64,000 nucleotides of DNA, from positions 69,778 through 133,777 of the forward strand of contig CAYJMG010000007.1 in the NCBI GenBank assembly GCA_964371355.1. Reading direction: 5' to 3'. A model generated the notes under the pieces. It was not told the origin of the DNA. It saw only the letters and a list, made by a program, of their open reading frames with translations, and did not search any database. Below are positions 15,828 to 25,247 of this stretch, in pieces (the first letter of the stretch is position 1; every line of letters starts with the position of its first letter). The translations under genes and the position numbers were made by a program. Origin of the DNA: JACRBR01 sp964371355. GTDB lineage: Bacteria > Chloroflexota > Dehalococcoidia > DSTF01 > JACRBR01.

Positions 15828-16958
15828 CTACGCCTCGGCGGCCACGCTTTCGGCGCCGGCGGCCGCTTGCCCGGCATTCGCCATGTTCGCCGCCATGTCC
15901 TCCATCGAGGGGAACTGCGCAAACTGCACGGTGAGGTCGTACATGGGCTTCGCCGCTTCGTCACGGCGCTTCTGGTACGCGGCCAGCGCCTGGTCCAGAG
16001 GCTGGCGACCGGTCAGGCCGGCATCCAGCGCGTCGGCGAGGAATTCGGCGTCGCGGAATGCATCGGAGATGCCGAGGCCGGTGACGAAGTCCTTGTGGTA
16101 GCCGGCATCGCCGCAGAGAGCCCAGCCCGGCCCGTACGGCTGGCGGAAGAAGTTCGCGGTGTCCGCGGTGCCGATCCAGCGCTCCTCACGCCTGCCGGCG
16201 CGGAGGCGGTCCGCAAACGCGGGCGATGCCTGCTCGACGAGACGGTAGAACGTGCTCTCGATGTCGGCCCGGTAGGCGTGGAAGATGTCGTGCGGCCCTC
16301 CAGCGCCGACGCACGTCAGCCCGTCGTTCGTGGGGAAGGCGAGCACACCCGCGTCGTTGCCGACGTACGCTTCCGCGCACCCGTCCTTCAGCGGGACGCC
16401 GCTGAAATACGAGTAGTAGCCGCAGGACGCAGCCGGGTGTGTATCGTAGTCGCGGGCGTGCACCGTCCGTGCGACGATCGAGTGCTGGCCGTCGGCCCCG
16501 ACCGTGACACGCGCGCGCTCGTCAACCGTTGTGCCGTCCGGGTTGCGCCCGCGGATGCCGCGCACGACGCCGTCCTCGATGATGATCTCCTGCACGGAGA
16601 GCCCCTCGCGCACGTCGGCCCCAGCATCACGCGCGGCGTCGACGAGGATCTTGTCGAGCACGATGCGCCGCGGGCAGATCGCATCGGGCAGGGACGGGTC
16701 GCGCGGTGGGACGAAGGGCGTGCCGGCAAGCGTGAAGGTGATCGACGGGATGGGCGGGCAGTTGGTCGCCATCACGGCGTCGTAGAGTCCCCACATCTGC
16801 AGGCGCTTGACGCCCTCGGGCTGGATGTAGTGCGTGGACATGATGTCACTGGGGAAGGTCGATCGGTCGACTACGAGGACCTTGCGCCCAGCCCTGGCCA
16901 ACAGCATCGCCAGCGGCGACCCCGCGCAGCGCGCGCCCACGATGATCGCGTCGTACAT
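15828..16958 (-). CDS. FAD-dependent oxidoreductase of the geranylgeranyl reductase type
   Basis: The start at ATG 16958 follows GGAGG by 8 bases; the product has 376 residues. The N-terminal dinucleotide-binding motif reads IIVGARCAGSPLAMLLARAG, and the second FAD block reads CGDAGYHKDFVTGLGISDAF. These are typical of the flavoprotein monooxygenase / geranylgeranyl reductase family. It is convergent with the phosphofructokinase, with 3 bases between stops. A role in modifying isoprenoids or aromatic compounds is a family-based guess. Confidence 0.82.
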   Translation of the reverse strand: MYDAIIVGARCAGSPLAMLLARAGRKVLVVDRSTFPSDIMSTHYIQPEGVKRLQMWGLYDAVMATNCPPIPSITFTLAGTPFVPPRDPSLPDAICPRRIVLDKILVDAARDAGADVREGLSVQEIIIEDGVVRGIRGRNPDGTTVDERARVTVGADGQHSIVARTVHARDYDTHPAASCGYYSYFSGVPLKDGCAEAYVGNDAGVLAFPTNDGLTCVGAGGPHDIFHAYRADIESTFYRLVEQASPAFADRLRAGRREERWIGTADTANFFRQPYGPGWALCGDAGYHKDFVTGLGISDAFRDAEFLADALDAGLTGRQPLDQALAAYQKRRDEAAKPMYDLTVQFAQFPSMEDMAANMANAGQAAAGAESVAAEA

Positions 16959-17063
16959 TTTGGGACCTCCATCGCTCCCTGAAGGTGTTGCGCCAACCTT
17001 ACGGGCTCGCGCTCCGTCCGAAGAATCCCCCGCGGGATGAGGTTTTCGCAAGGATGAGCACTG

Positions 17064-17810
17064 CTACGCGTCCGGCTCGAGCCAGCCGAGGACTTGCGGG
17101 ACCAGCGTGGTGAGCGTCCGGCGGCTCAGCACCAGGCCCCAGTGAGACGCCCCGTCCGCGCTCAGGTGCTCGGCGGGCTGCGGCAGGTCATCGTACCTCG
17201 AGCGCGGCCACTGCCGGTCGGCGGTGCCGGTTGCGATCAGGAGCGGGCAGGGCAGGGCTTCGAGCACGATGCCAGCCGCGCGTTCCCCGCGGGCGTGGCG
17301 GGACTCGCGGCCGAGGGATGCGAGCGCGATGACGCGCTCATCGAGGTCGAGGTCGGGCATCGCAGGCTGGTCAGCGGGGTCGTCTGAGGTGATGCCGTAC
17401 TCCTCGGGGCCGAACTCGCCATGCTGGATCATCTTCTCCGGGTCCCGGGCGGCCGCCGGCGTGCTGGGCGCCAGCCCTACCACCGCGCGCGATCGGCACG
17501 CCTGGGCGGCCATCATCGCCACCAGCCCGCCCATGCTCCACCCGACGAGGACGACGCCGCGTCCCGTGTCGAGGCCTCGCACGGCGGACAGTACGTCGTC
17601 GGCGTAGTCCTGCATCGTAGTGGCCGAGAGGTCACATGGTGTGCTGGCGCCGTGGCCGCGGAGGTCGACGGCGTACGACACCCAGCCGCGTTCGGCAAGC
17701 GCGCGCTGCCAGAACGTCCACACGACGGCGGAGTTGGCCGCGCCGTGGACGAGGACGATCGGCGGGCGCGTGGTCGGGGTGTCGGGCAGGGCGCCGTGTA
17801 CGGCGAGCAT
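17064..17810 (-). CDS. Alpha/beta hydrolase
   Basis: The 248-residue protein shows the alpha/beta hydrolase fold: oxyanion-loop motif VLVHGAANSAVVW, nucleophile elbow GWSMGG (Ser near residue 92), a likely Asp in ATGTADRQWP and the catalytic His in GASHWG. The substrate is unknown; esters or haloalkanes are common for this family. It lies upstream of the FAD oxidoreductase on the same strand with a gap of about 105 bp. Confidence 0.85.
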   Translation of the reverse strand: MLAVHGALPDTPTTRPPIVLVHGAANSAVVWTFWQRALAERGWVSYAVDLRGHGASTPCDLSATTMQDYADDVLSAVRGLDTGRGVVLVGWSMGGLVAMMAAQACRSRAVVGLAPSTPAAARDPEKMIQHGEFGPEEYGITSDDPADQPAMPDLDLDERVIALASLGRESRHARGERAAGIVLEALPCPLLIATGTADRQWPRSRYDDLPQPAEHLSADGASHWGLVLSRRTLTTLVPQVLGWLEPDA

Positions 17811-17840
17811 GCGGGAAGCTTACACAGCCCCGCCAGAAGT

Positions 17841-18119
17841 TCAGCCCTTGATGAAGTTCGCCGCCGGCACGACCGCCGGCTCGCCGGCATCGACGGCCAG
17901 CTCCTGCAGGAGAGGCACCAGCGTCTCGCCGAACGCCTGGAAGTTCTCAGGCGTGTCAAACACGTCGATGACGTTCGACCGACCGTCCTTCAAGAACATG
18001 ACGTGAGAGAGACGCCCTTTGGGCGCTCCCGCTCCGGCCGCTTCCAGGCGTCGGAGCACCTCGAAATACTTCTCTGCGGGCATGTTCTGGACGCTGTCGA
18101 AGAATACGACGATCGCCAC
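17841..18119 (-). CDS. Small ferredoxin-like-fold (ABM-like) protein
   Basis: The product has 92 residues from a GTG at 18119 with GGGAGG just upstream. MAIVVFFDSVQNMPAEKYFE, LSHVMFLKDGRSNVIDVFD and FQAFGETLVPLLQELA predict a beta-alpha-beta fold like antibiotic-biosynthesis-monooxygenase or other dimeric alpha/beta barrel proteins. It is probably cotranscribed with the alpha/beta hydrolase 30 bp downstream. No catalytic residue can be assigned. Confidence 0.6.
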   Translation of the reverse strand: MAIVVFFDSVQNMPAEKYFEVLRRLEAAGAGAPKGRLSHVMFLKDGRSNVIDVFDTPENFQAFGETLVPLLQELAVDAGEPAVVPAANFIKG

Positions 18120-18200
18120 GGATGGCCTCCCTTCGCACCTGCTGCCGACCGTCGCACGGCGGCGGCTTCGGCGGGTGTTCGGACGGGAGCAACCGGCGGA

Positions 18201-19334
<1,134 letters not shown>

Positions 19335-19871
19335 ACTAAGCCTCCGGGGGCCGTAGATTGTTTTATGTTGGCCGCTCCGGGAGGAAGGATAGCAAACGTC
19401 GCGTAGAGCAGCGTGACAGTCGCCCGGCATTAGCAGCGCATTTCATCGCGACCATGAGTGTGCGCAAGGCCAGCCAGCGCGCGGGCTGAAAGGCCGCGCT
19501 GCGGGGACTCGGGCCAGCCAGCGTGCGGGCTGAAAGGCCCGCGCTTGCGGGGACTCGTGAAGGTCCCTGTATGCCGCGCCGCGGCCGGTGGGCGCGATGC
19601 GCCGGGGCGTGTGCGGGACTGTCGCTCGTCGAGGGAGGAGTCCGCCCCCCGTCGCCACGGTCCCGCCGAGGGGGTGCGGGCCGATTCGGGAGGCTTGCGA
19701 CATCCACCGTTTGTCCGCCGACGAGGCGGACTCCGCGGCGCGGCAGCCAGGCTGACGAGTGGCGTCCACCCCGACTACTGGTAGCGGGCCCAGCGTAGCG
19801 GCCGGGCATTACGGCCGCGTGACACGCATGCATCGGCTGCGTGAAGTCCCCGCCCGCCGTACCCTGCGGAC
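19335..19871. other. Non-coding region of 537 bp with repeats
   Basis: Reading frames here are short and show no family resemblance. The region separates the divergent DUF362 and FGGY genes. It carries two copies of a 44-bp palindrome-containing unit (19468-19558). Beyond the repeat I see nothing functional, apart from possible promoters that cannot be defined. Confidence 0.6.
19468..19558. repeat. Two tandem copies of a 44-bp palindromic repeat
   Basis: The unit GGCCAGCCAGCG, then (C/T)GCGGGCTGAAAGGC and CGCGCT-GCGGGGACTCG, occurs at 19468-19511 and again from 19512. Each contains a GCGGGC-TGAAA-G(G)CCCGC stem-loop. Similar hairpins occur at 9719-9742, 54095-54151 and inside rnpB (58784-58802), so this is a dispersed family rather than a local accident. 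Confidence 0.8.
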
Positions 19872-20549
19872 ATGCCGCGCAGCGTCACGCTTTCCATTCA
19901 TCTCGGCGATGCCGACGTACGCGCAATCGCAACGGACGGCGCAGGGTGGGGCGCCGCTACCTCCGCGCGGATCGAGACGCTGGCGCCGCAGCCGGGCTGG
20001 GCCGAGCAGCGGCCGGACGAGTGGTGGGACGCGCTTGTCGACGCGATCAGAGCGCTCGCCAGAGATCTCCAGCCGGGTGAGGTCAGCGAGATCCGGCTGT
20101 CCTCGTCGTTACAGGCGTCGGTGTTCCTCGACGGCGAGCACGAGGTCATCCGGCCGGCGATCCTCGAGAGTGACACACGCGCCGCGGACGAGGCGGCCGG
20201 GGAGATCGAGCGCGCGCTCGGGCGGTCCTCCGACGGGCCGCTGGCAGCGCATCTGCTGTGGATGCGGCGGTACCAGGCGATCGCGTTCAAGCGTGTACGC
20301 ACGGCGCTCTCGCCGAAGGGTTACGTGCGCTTCCGGCTGACGGGCGCGCTCGCGTGTGACGCGGCGGACGCCGGCGCTACCGGGCTGTTCGACGCGGATG
20401 CCAGCCGCTGGTCGGAAGAGGCGTGCGACGCGCTCGAGATCAGCATGGACATCCTCCCGCCGGTGCTTATCGCGGGCGGAGGGCTCCCGCTAATCGAGCG
20501 CGCGGCCGCGGATCTGGCGTTACCGGCCGGAACTCCGGTCACCGGCTGA
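19872..20549 (+). CDS. Truncated FGGY-family carbohydrate kinase (N-terminal domain only)
   Basis: The 225 residues align with only the N-terminal half of xylulokinase-like proteins: PGWAEQRPDEWWDALVDAIR, VFLDGEHEVIRPAI, KGYVRFRLTGALACDAADAG and LPAGTPVTG. The frame stops just where the GTPV-x-GGxD element leads into the ATP-binding second domain. The usual DxGT phosphate motif reads HLGD, so a key Asp is also lost. It is probably a decaying gene or a domain with a new role; it cannot be a normal kinase. The next gene converges and ends 11 bp away. Confidence 0.7.
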   Translation: MPRSVTLSIHLGDADVRAIATDGAGWGAATSARIETLAPQPGWAEQRPDEWWDALVDAIRALARDLQPGEVSEIRLSSSLQASVFLDGEHEVIRPAILESDTRAADEAAGEIERALGRSSDGPLAAHLLWMRRYQAIAFKRVRTALSPKGYVRFRLTGALACDAADAGATGLFDADASRWSEEACDALEISMDILPPVLIAGGGLPLIERAAADLALPAGTPVTG

Positions 20550-20559
20550 GGCCAGCGGC

Positions 20560-21069
20560 TCAGTCCTGGTCCGGGTACGAGGTTGCCATGGCGCCGCGGC
20601 GGGCGTCGAGGGGGAGCGACAGCAGCTTCGCGATCTGGGATATGTGCGCCAGGTCGTGGTACGCGACGTGGTGCAGGATGCCCTCGATGGTGATCGTGCC
20701 GGCGACCTCGTGGCGGCCCGTACGGGAGAGCTGGTTGGGGGTGACGCCGCGCACCATCTCCATCGCCTCGCCGCGGGCGGCGGCGAACTCGTCGAGCAGG
20801 CGTGACACGGGCCACGCTCGCATCCCGGAATCCTCGAGCACTCTCTCTTCGTCGATGTTGGGGATGGGCGGGTCGTCGGCGTCGAGCATCCAGCGGATGC
20901 GCTGGAGGTTCGAGGCGAAGTGCACGGAGAGCAGGTGCGCCAGCACGTCGCGCGCAGACCATGCCTCCGGTCCGGGCGTGCAGGTCGCTTCGTCGGGCAA
21001 GCCGTCGAGCAGGGCGCGGAGGACGGATGGGGTGCGGGCGAGTGTGTCGACGGTGGAGGAGTACAGCAT
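20560..21069 (-). CDS. DinB family protein
   Basis: The product has 169 residues from ATG 21069; a TTG at 21075 with GGGGAG closer upstream is an alternative. Motifs SARDVLAHLLSVH and GILHHVAYHDLAHISQI give the spaced histidines that bind a metal in the DinB/YfiT four-helix superfamily. Members act as thiol-dependent transferases or unknown stress proteins. Nothing in the neighbourhood fixes the substrate. Confidence 0.85.
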   Translation of the reverse strand: MLYSSTVDTLARTPSVLRALLDGLPDEATCTPGPEAWSARDVLAHLLSVHFASNLQRIRWMLDADDPPIPNIDEERVLEDSGMRAWPVSRLLDEFAAARGEAMEMVRGVTPNQLSRTGRHEVAGTITIEGILHHVAYHDLAHISQIAKLLSLPLDARRGAMATSYPDQD

Positions 21070-21171
21070 GATCAAGTGTACTCCCCGCCAGCGGCGCCCG
21101 CGATCAGCCGCGGATGTTGGAGTTTCGGCGGGAGAGGCCCGCCGTATGCGTTCGATCCTTGGATGGACCGC

Positions 21172-22050
21172 TCAACCCTCGGCGCGCGTATACGTCCCGC
21201 TGTCGGCGTCGTACATGACCCACGCGCTGCGTTCGGCCGTGTTCTGGCCGCGCGGGTCGAGTTCCGTGCGGAGGATGTGCAGCTCTTCCTCCGTCGGCGA
21301 GTCGAGCGTCGCGACTTCGTCCGCCACCACGGGCGCGTACTCGCACTCCGACAGCACCTGGTCGACGGTCACCCATGGGGCGATCGCGACGAGCCGCAGC
21401 TTGCGGCCATCTGTGTAGTCGTACGCCGCCCACGGCGTGACGACGCGGTACGGTCCGGTGTCCGGCGGCAGGCCGGCACGCTCTCGTGCGCCCTCCGTGC
21501 CGTCGAGGAAGCCGGGCGAAGAGATGAAGTCGACGCGCTCGACGAACTTGCGCTTCTCCTGGTCGGTCATGAGGATGGTGCGCCAGCACAGTGCCGCGAT
21601 GGAGTCCGCGCCTCCCGGCCCGCCGAAGCGCCGCGCGCCCGCGCCGTACTTGCCGACGGCGGTGGAGTTGATGTTGCCGTGCTGGTCGACCTGCAGCGTG
21701 TTCAGGAGGCCGTAGTCCATGAGACCGAGCTGTGCGTGGTTGCCGGCGGTATTCATGGTGCCCCAGGCCAGTGCCCGGTAGCCGGCGCGGGACGAGACCA
21801 TCGTCATCACGGGCTCGAACGGCAGCATCGGCTCGGGTGCGATGACGCCGTCCTCGGTGATGTACTGGGCGCTCGGCGCGTAGAGCTTGATGGCGAGCAG
21901 GACGGCGTACATGGGCGAGCCGCCGCCGGCGACCCAGTACGTCTTGCCGTCCTCCACCATGCGCGCGACGGTGCAGATCTGCATCTCGCGCTCATTGAAG
22001 GAGTTCGCCTTCGTGCCGATGCCTTCGCGGATGTCCAGGCCGAGTGTCAT
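21172..22050 (-). CDS. CoA-transferase beta subunit (IpdB-like)
   Basis: From ATG 22050, with AGGAG 10 bases upstream, the product is 292 residues. The segments YWVAGGGSPMYAVLLA, YITEDGVIAPEP, TMNTAGNHAQLGLMDYG, LQVDQHGNINSTAVG and FGGPGGADSIAA match the beta subunit of family I CoA-transferases, closest to the IpdB type that opens the last ring in steroid degradation. TEDG stands where classical enzymes have the Glu-Asn-Gly motif. The partner alpha subunit lies 1.9 kb upstream at 23922-24893 rather than adjacent. Real substrate is uncertain. Confidence 0.82.
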   Translation of the reverse strand: MTLGLDIREGIGTKANSFNEREMQICTVARMVEDGKTYWVAGGGSPMYAVLLAIKLYAPSAQYITEDGVIAPEPMLPFEPVMTMVSSRAGYRALAWGTMNTAGNHAQLGLMDYGLLNTLQVDQHGNINSTAVGKYGAGARRFGGPGGADSIAALCWRTILMTDQEKRKFVERVDFISSPGFLDGTEGARERAGLPPDTGPYRVVTPWAAYDYTDGRKLRLVAIAPWVTVDQVLSECEYAPVVADEVATLDSPTEEELHILRTELDPRGQNTAERSAWVMYDADSGTYTRAEG

Positions 22051-22133
22051 GGGCCAGCGTCTCCTCACCTTGCCGGGGGTCAACACATGATAGGCGCAGG
22101 CATGGCGACGGACGAGGGAAGAATGGCCCGTGC

Positions 22134-23285
22134 CTAGGCGACGGCGTCGCCCTGCGCAGGCTCCAGCCTGGGGAGTGCCTGCGGGGCCGCCGCCACGACA
22201 GGCGCGCCGTCGCCGGCTCGACCGAACTTACGCTTGAGTGACAGCGCGGGGCCTTCCACCAGCCTGTGCGAGACCTCCGCTGCCAGCAGAGTGAGCGCAC
22301 CCGCGACGACCAGTTGCGCCGGGGCGTCCAGGACCCTGAACCACTGCCCCATCGGCAGATGCCACAGGTAGATCGCGTACGACCGCGACCCGACGTAGGT
22401 GATCACACGGTTCCCCAGCAGGCGCAGCGGCCAACCGCTCTCGACGAAGGCACCGGCGACGACGACGACCGAACCGGCCGTGGCCAGCGCCGGAAGTCCC
22501 CACTGGTAGAGGAATGCGGGCTTGGTGGTGGAGTACACCGCCAGCGCGCAGATGTAGGTGACCGCCACCGACAGCAGCGCCAGGAACAGCGGGTGACGCA
22601 CATGGTGGGCACGGATGTATCCCGCAGAGAACATGATGCCGGCGATGCTGCCGATCAGGAGTCCGTGGACGCGATAGTCGGCGCCGTAGTACAGCCGGCG
22701 CCACGACGCATCGGGCAGCAGCTCCGGGACGGAGGCCGACGCGAGCGCGAGGAGCGCCGTGACGGCGGCGATGGCTCGCAGCGAGAGGCCCAGCCGCAGC
22801 AGGCCCAGCAGGACGCCGGGCCAGATGAGGTAGTACTGCTCTTCGACCGCCAGGGACCACAGGTGCCCGAAGCTCGCGGGGCTCACCAGATCGTAGGCGA
22901 GGGCCCAGTTGTACACGTAGCCAAAGCCGAACGCGGCGTTTTGCAGCGAGTCCGGCACGCTCTGGCGGCCGGAGAACCAGGCATCGCGGTAGACGATGCG
23001 GACGAACAGGGCGATCGCCATGAAGGCGGCGAACGCGGGGAAGAGCCGCAGAAGTCGACGGACGTAGAACCTGGGCAGGGAGACGGAGCCGGAGCGCAGC
23101 CATTCTTCGAGCAGCAGCGACGTGATGAGGAACCCGCTGAGCGCGAAGAACAGGTCGACGCCCACCCATCCGCCATCCAGGATGGGCCGGGTCTTGAAAT
23201 GAAACAGCACGACGCTGATCACGGCGATGCCGCGCAGGCCATCGAGCGCGGGACGCCATCCGAGCGATCGGCCGGTGTGTTCCAT
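22134..23285 (-). CDS. Acyltransferase 3 family membrane protein
   Basis: The 383-residue protein has about ten transmembrane helices and the family motifs LDGLRGIAVISVVLFHF near residue 15, GGWVGVDLFFALSGFLIT near 40, FYVRRLLRLFPA, HLWSLAVEEQYYLIWPG near 142 and a late HLP. Such enzymes transfer acetyl or succinyl groups to cell-surface sugars, lipids or antibiotics using a membrane-embedded site. It separates the two CoA-transferase genes. No signal for a specific substrate is present. Confidence 0.88.
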   Translation of the reverse strand: MEHTGRSLGWRPALDGLRGIAVISVVLFHFKTRPILDGGWVGVDLFFALSGFLITSLLLEEWLRSGSVSLPRFYVRRLLRLFPAFAAFMAIALFVRIVYRDAWFSGRQSVPDSLQNAAFGFGYVYNWALAYDLVSPASFGHLWSLAVEEQYYLIWPGVLLGLLRLGLSLRAIAAVTALLALASASVPELLPDASWRRLYYGADYRVHGLLIGSIAGIMFSAGYIRAHHVRHPLFLALLSVAVTYICALAVYSTTKPAFLYQWGLPALATAGSVVVVAGAFVESGWPLRLLGNRVITYVGSRSYAIYLWHLPMGQWFRVLDAPAQLVVAGALTLLAAEVSHRLVEGPALSLKRKFGRAGDGAPVVAAAPQALPRLEPAQGDAVA

Positions 23286-23371
23286 CTACGAGGATCATCG
23301 GCAGAAGGGACGGGGCGCGAGAACAGCAACCGGGGGCCGGACCGTGGCTCCGGGTTCAGGACGAAGCTGGC

Positions 23372-23881
23372 TCAGGCGCCGCCGACGATATCCCGCGTGT
23401 GCTGCTCCACGTGCCCGACCGCTACGAACTCAAGCACCTGTGCCAGCGTCCCCTCCGCGCCTCCGGCCGAGCGCGCCGGCTGCGCCAGCAGCGCCTCGTC
23501 GCAGGACTCCACCGCGGCGATGGTCCCTGCCCGGTTCTCCTTGAACTCCAGGAGCAGCTCCTTCACGGTCTTGTCCGCCCGCCGCGCGACCTGGCGCGCG
23601 TTGTAGTCGTCGACGGCGTTCGCGCCCGTGTTCGCGGCGTAGGTACCCGGGTCGCGGTCGGGGCGGGCCGCCGCGCGGGGCTGCTTCGCGTTCTCGACAA
23701 GCCGCTTGTACGTCCACTCGATGCTGGCGACGTGCGCCAGGATCTGCTTCGCGTTCCAGCCGCTCTCGTACCGTCCCTGCTCGAGGGCGGCTTCATCCAT
23801 TTTCCCCACGCGCGCCACGAGCGCGTCGCCCGTGGTCCGCAACGCCTTGATCAGTTCCTTCTTCGCCGGCCCATCCGCCAC
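23372..23881 (-). CDS. DinB / maleylpyruvate-isomerase-like protein
   Basis: The start is set at GTG 23881 (VADGPAKKEL), preceded by a G-rich stretch; a longer reading to 23905 includes repeat-like intergenic sequence. The product is 169 residues. WNAKQILAHVASIEWTYKRL and FVAVGHVEQHTRDI supply the histidines of the DinB metal site. It is the second DinB gene within 3 kb but only distantly similar to the first. It lies between the acyltransferase and the CoA-transferase alpha gene on the same strand. Confidence 0.75.
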   Translation of the reverse strand: MADGPAKKELIKALRTTGDALVARVGKMDEAALEQGRYESGWNAKQILAHVASIEWTYKRLVENAKQPRAAARPDRDPGTYAANTGANAVDDYNARQVARRADKTVKELLLEFKENRAGTIAAVESCDEALLAQPARSAGGAEGTLAQVLEFVAVGHVEQHTRDIVGGA

Positions 23882-23921
23882 GTCACGACCCCCAACAACT
23901 AACACCCAGAGCGCCCAACGC

Positions 23922-24893
23922 CTACGCCCGATACCCGTCCTTGATCGTCTCGTTCTCGCGCAGTTTCGCCAAACGCTCCTGGCCGATGAGCTTCTCGAAC
24001 ATCTCCGCGTCGTCCGCGAACGGCGTCACGTACTTCTCAATGTACGGCCCCACGCGGTCTGCGGCGATGGCGCCGAACGCCTCGATGACGGCGGGCGTGT
24101 CGCTGCCATAATAGCCGCCGCAGTTGCCGGGCCACGCGCCGAACGGGGTGTGTACGACGGCGTCGACGGCATAGTAGGGGATGCTGGTGCGCCCGGGGTC
24201 GCGGCGGATCTCCTCGGTCTCGATGATCTCCTCCGCCGACACGATCACCTTCTTCGAGGCCATCGCACAGTCCTGGTGGGAGATGCCGGTGCCGAAGACG
24301 CGGGCGTTGCCGTACACGTCGGCCTGCTGCACATGGATAATCGATACGTCGGGGTTCAGCGCGGGGACCAGCGTGATGGGCTTGCCCGTGTAGGGGTCCT
24401 CGACCAGCTTGCAGCCCGAATACTCGAACCCGTCGGTGCCGCCGAACGAGCGTACAGGCAGGAACGGCAGGCCCATGGCCCCCGCCTGGAGCCGGAGCGT
24501 CATGACGACGTTGCTGTATTCGTAGACCTCCAGACGGCCGTCCTTCACGCGGTTGTCGACGGCCGCGCCGGGCCAGAAGAACCCACAGTCCACTTTCGAC
24601 GCGCATCCAGCTCCGGCCAGGAGGCCGATGTCGACGTAGGTGAACTTCCCGCACAGCCACAGGTCCTTCTTGCCCTGCCGGATCACCTCGCGGATGAGCG
24701 TGGAGGGGCCGCGCTGGAAGTAGTTGCAGTCATACGCCAGGTAGTCGCCATCGGCAACGAAGCGGGCGATGGCGTCGTGGGCAGACATCAGCTTGGGCGT
24801 CAGCGTCCGCTGCTTGTGGTCGCGTACGTGGGCGCGGAAGCCGTCGGGGTCGACGGGCAGGTAGGGGGCTGTTCCTTCGGCGAGGAGCCGCAT
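23922..24893 (-). CDS. CoA-transferase alpha subunit (IpdA-like)
   Basis: ATG 24893, with GGAGG 9 bases upstream, gives 323 residues. LMSAHDAIARFVADGDYLAYD, TLIREVIRQGKKDLWLCG, VDCGFFWPGAAVDN, GLPFLPVRSFGGTD and IIHVQQADVYGNARVFGT match family I CoA-transferase alpha subunits of the IpdA type. Together with the beta gene at 21172-22050 it should form a heterodimer or heterotetramer. In steroid degraders IpdAB hydrolyses a ring C/D CoA ester; here no other steroid genes are visible. Confidence 0.82.
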   Translation of the reverse strand: MRLLAEGTAPYLPVDPDGFRAHVRDHKQRTLTPKLMSAHDAIARFVADGDYLAYDCNYFQRGPSTLIREVIRQGKKDLWLCGKFTYVDIGLLAGAGCASKVDCGFFWPGAAVDNRVKDGRLEVYEYSNVVMTLRLQAGAMGLPFLPVRSFGGTDGFEYSGCKLVEDPYTGKPITLVPALNPDVSIIHVQQADVYGNARVFGTGISHQDCAMASKKVIVSAEEIIETEEIRRDPGRTSIPYYAVDAVVHTPFGAWPGNCGGYYGSDTPAVIEAFGAIAADRVGPYIEKYVTPFADDAEMFEKLIGQERLAKLRENETIKDGYRA

Positions 24894-25007
24894 TTTGTGT
24901 GCCTCCCGGTACGCGGCCCGGCCGTGGAGCGGCGGGCGCGGGGCTCGTTCTGGAATCTGCCGCAGCTTATCAGCCAGGGGACCGGGTGGTAGGGCCAGAG
25001 GGCAGGC

Positions 25008-25106
25008 GAGCGGCTCCCGAGCGGCTCCCGAGCGGCTCCCGAGCGGCTCCCGAGCGGGTCTCGAGGGGCTCCCGAGCGGCTCCCGAGCGGGTCTCGAGGG
25101 GCCCTC
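25008..25106. repeat. Nine tandem copies of an 11-bp repeat (GAGCGGCTCCC)
   Basis: Units run without gaps at 25008, 25019, 25030 and 25041 (identical), 25052 (GAGCGGGTCTC), 25063 (GAGGGGCTCCC), 25074 (GAGCGGCTCCC), 25085 (GAGCGGGTCTC) and 25096 (GAGGGGCCCTC). The period matches roughly one helical turn. Variants recur in order, showing growth by block duplication. Confidence 0.92.
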
Positions 25107-25180
25107 GTGCCATCCAGGCGGGACGGCTTCGGTGCCGGCAGGCGGGCGCCTCGCCGGGATGAAAGTTAACCCATTATCAG

Positions 25181-25210
25181 TTGATTCGGGAGATCGCTTC
25201 CCGCTATGCT
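25181..25210 (+). promoter_or_regulatory. Putative sigma-70 promoter of the first PPxTG gene
   Basis: TTGATT at 25181-25186 and TATGCT at 25205-25210 are separated by 18 bases. The predicted leader is about 30 nt and contains the GAGGAGG ribosome-binding site at 25233-25239. Confidence 0.6.
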
Positions 25211-25247
25211 CGGTCGAGTTGGATGGATTCACGAGGAGGATGGAAAG

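Larger units (their letters stand above)
24894..25247. other. Intergenic region of 354 bp with an 11-bp repeat array
   Basis: The region lies between the divergent CoA-transferase alpha gene and the first PPxTG protein. It holds the tandem array at 25008-25106, a sigma-70-like promoter at 25181-25210 and the ribosome-binding site of the next gene. No coding frame is supported. Confidence 0.7.

Noticed and set aside
19443..19833. Small reading frames in the gap before the FGGY gene
   Set aside because: They run through the palindromic repeats, lack ribosome-binding sites and have no family resemblance.
25008..25106. A CRISPR array
   Set aside because: Units are 11 bp, contiguous and have no spacers; no cas genes are in the window.
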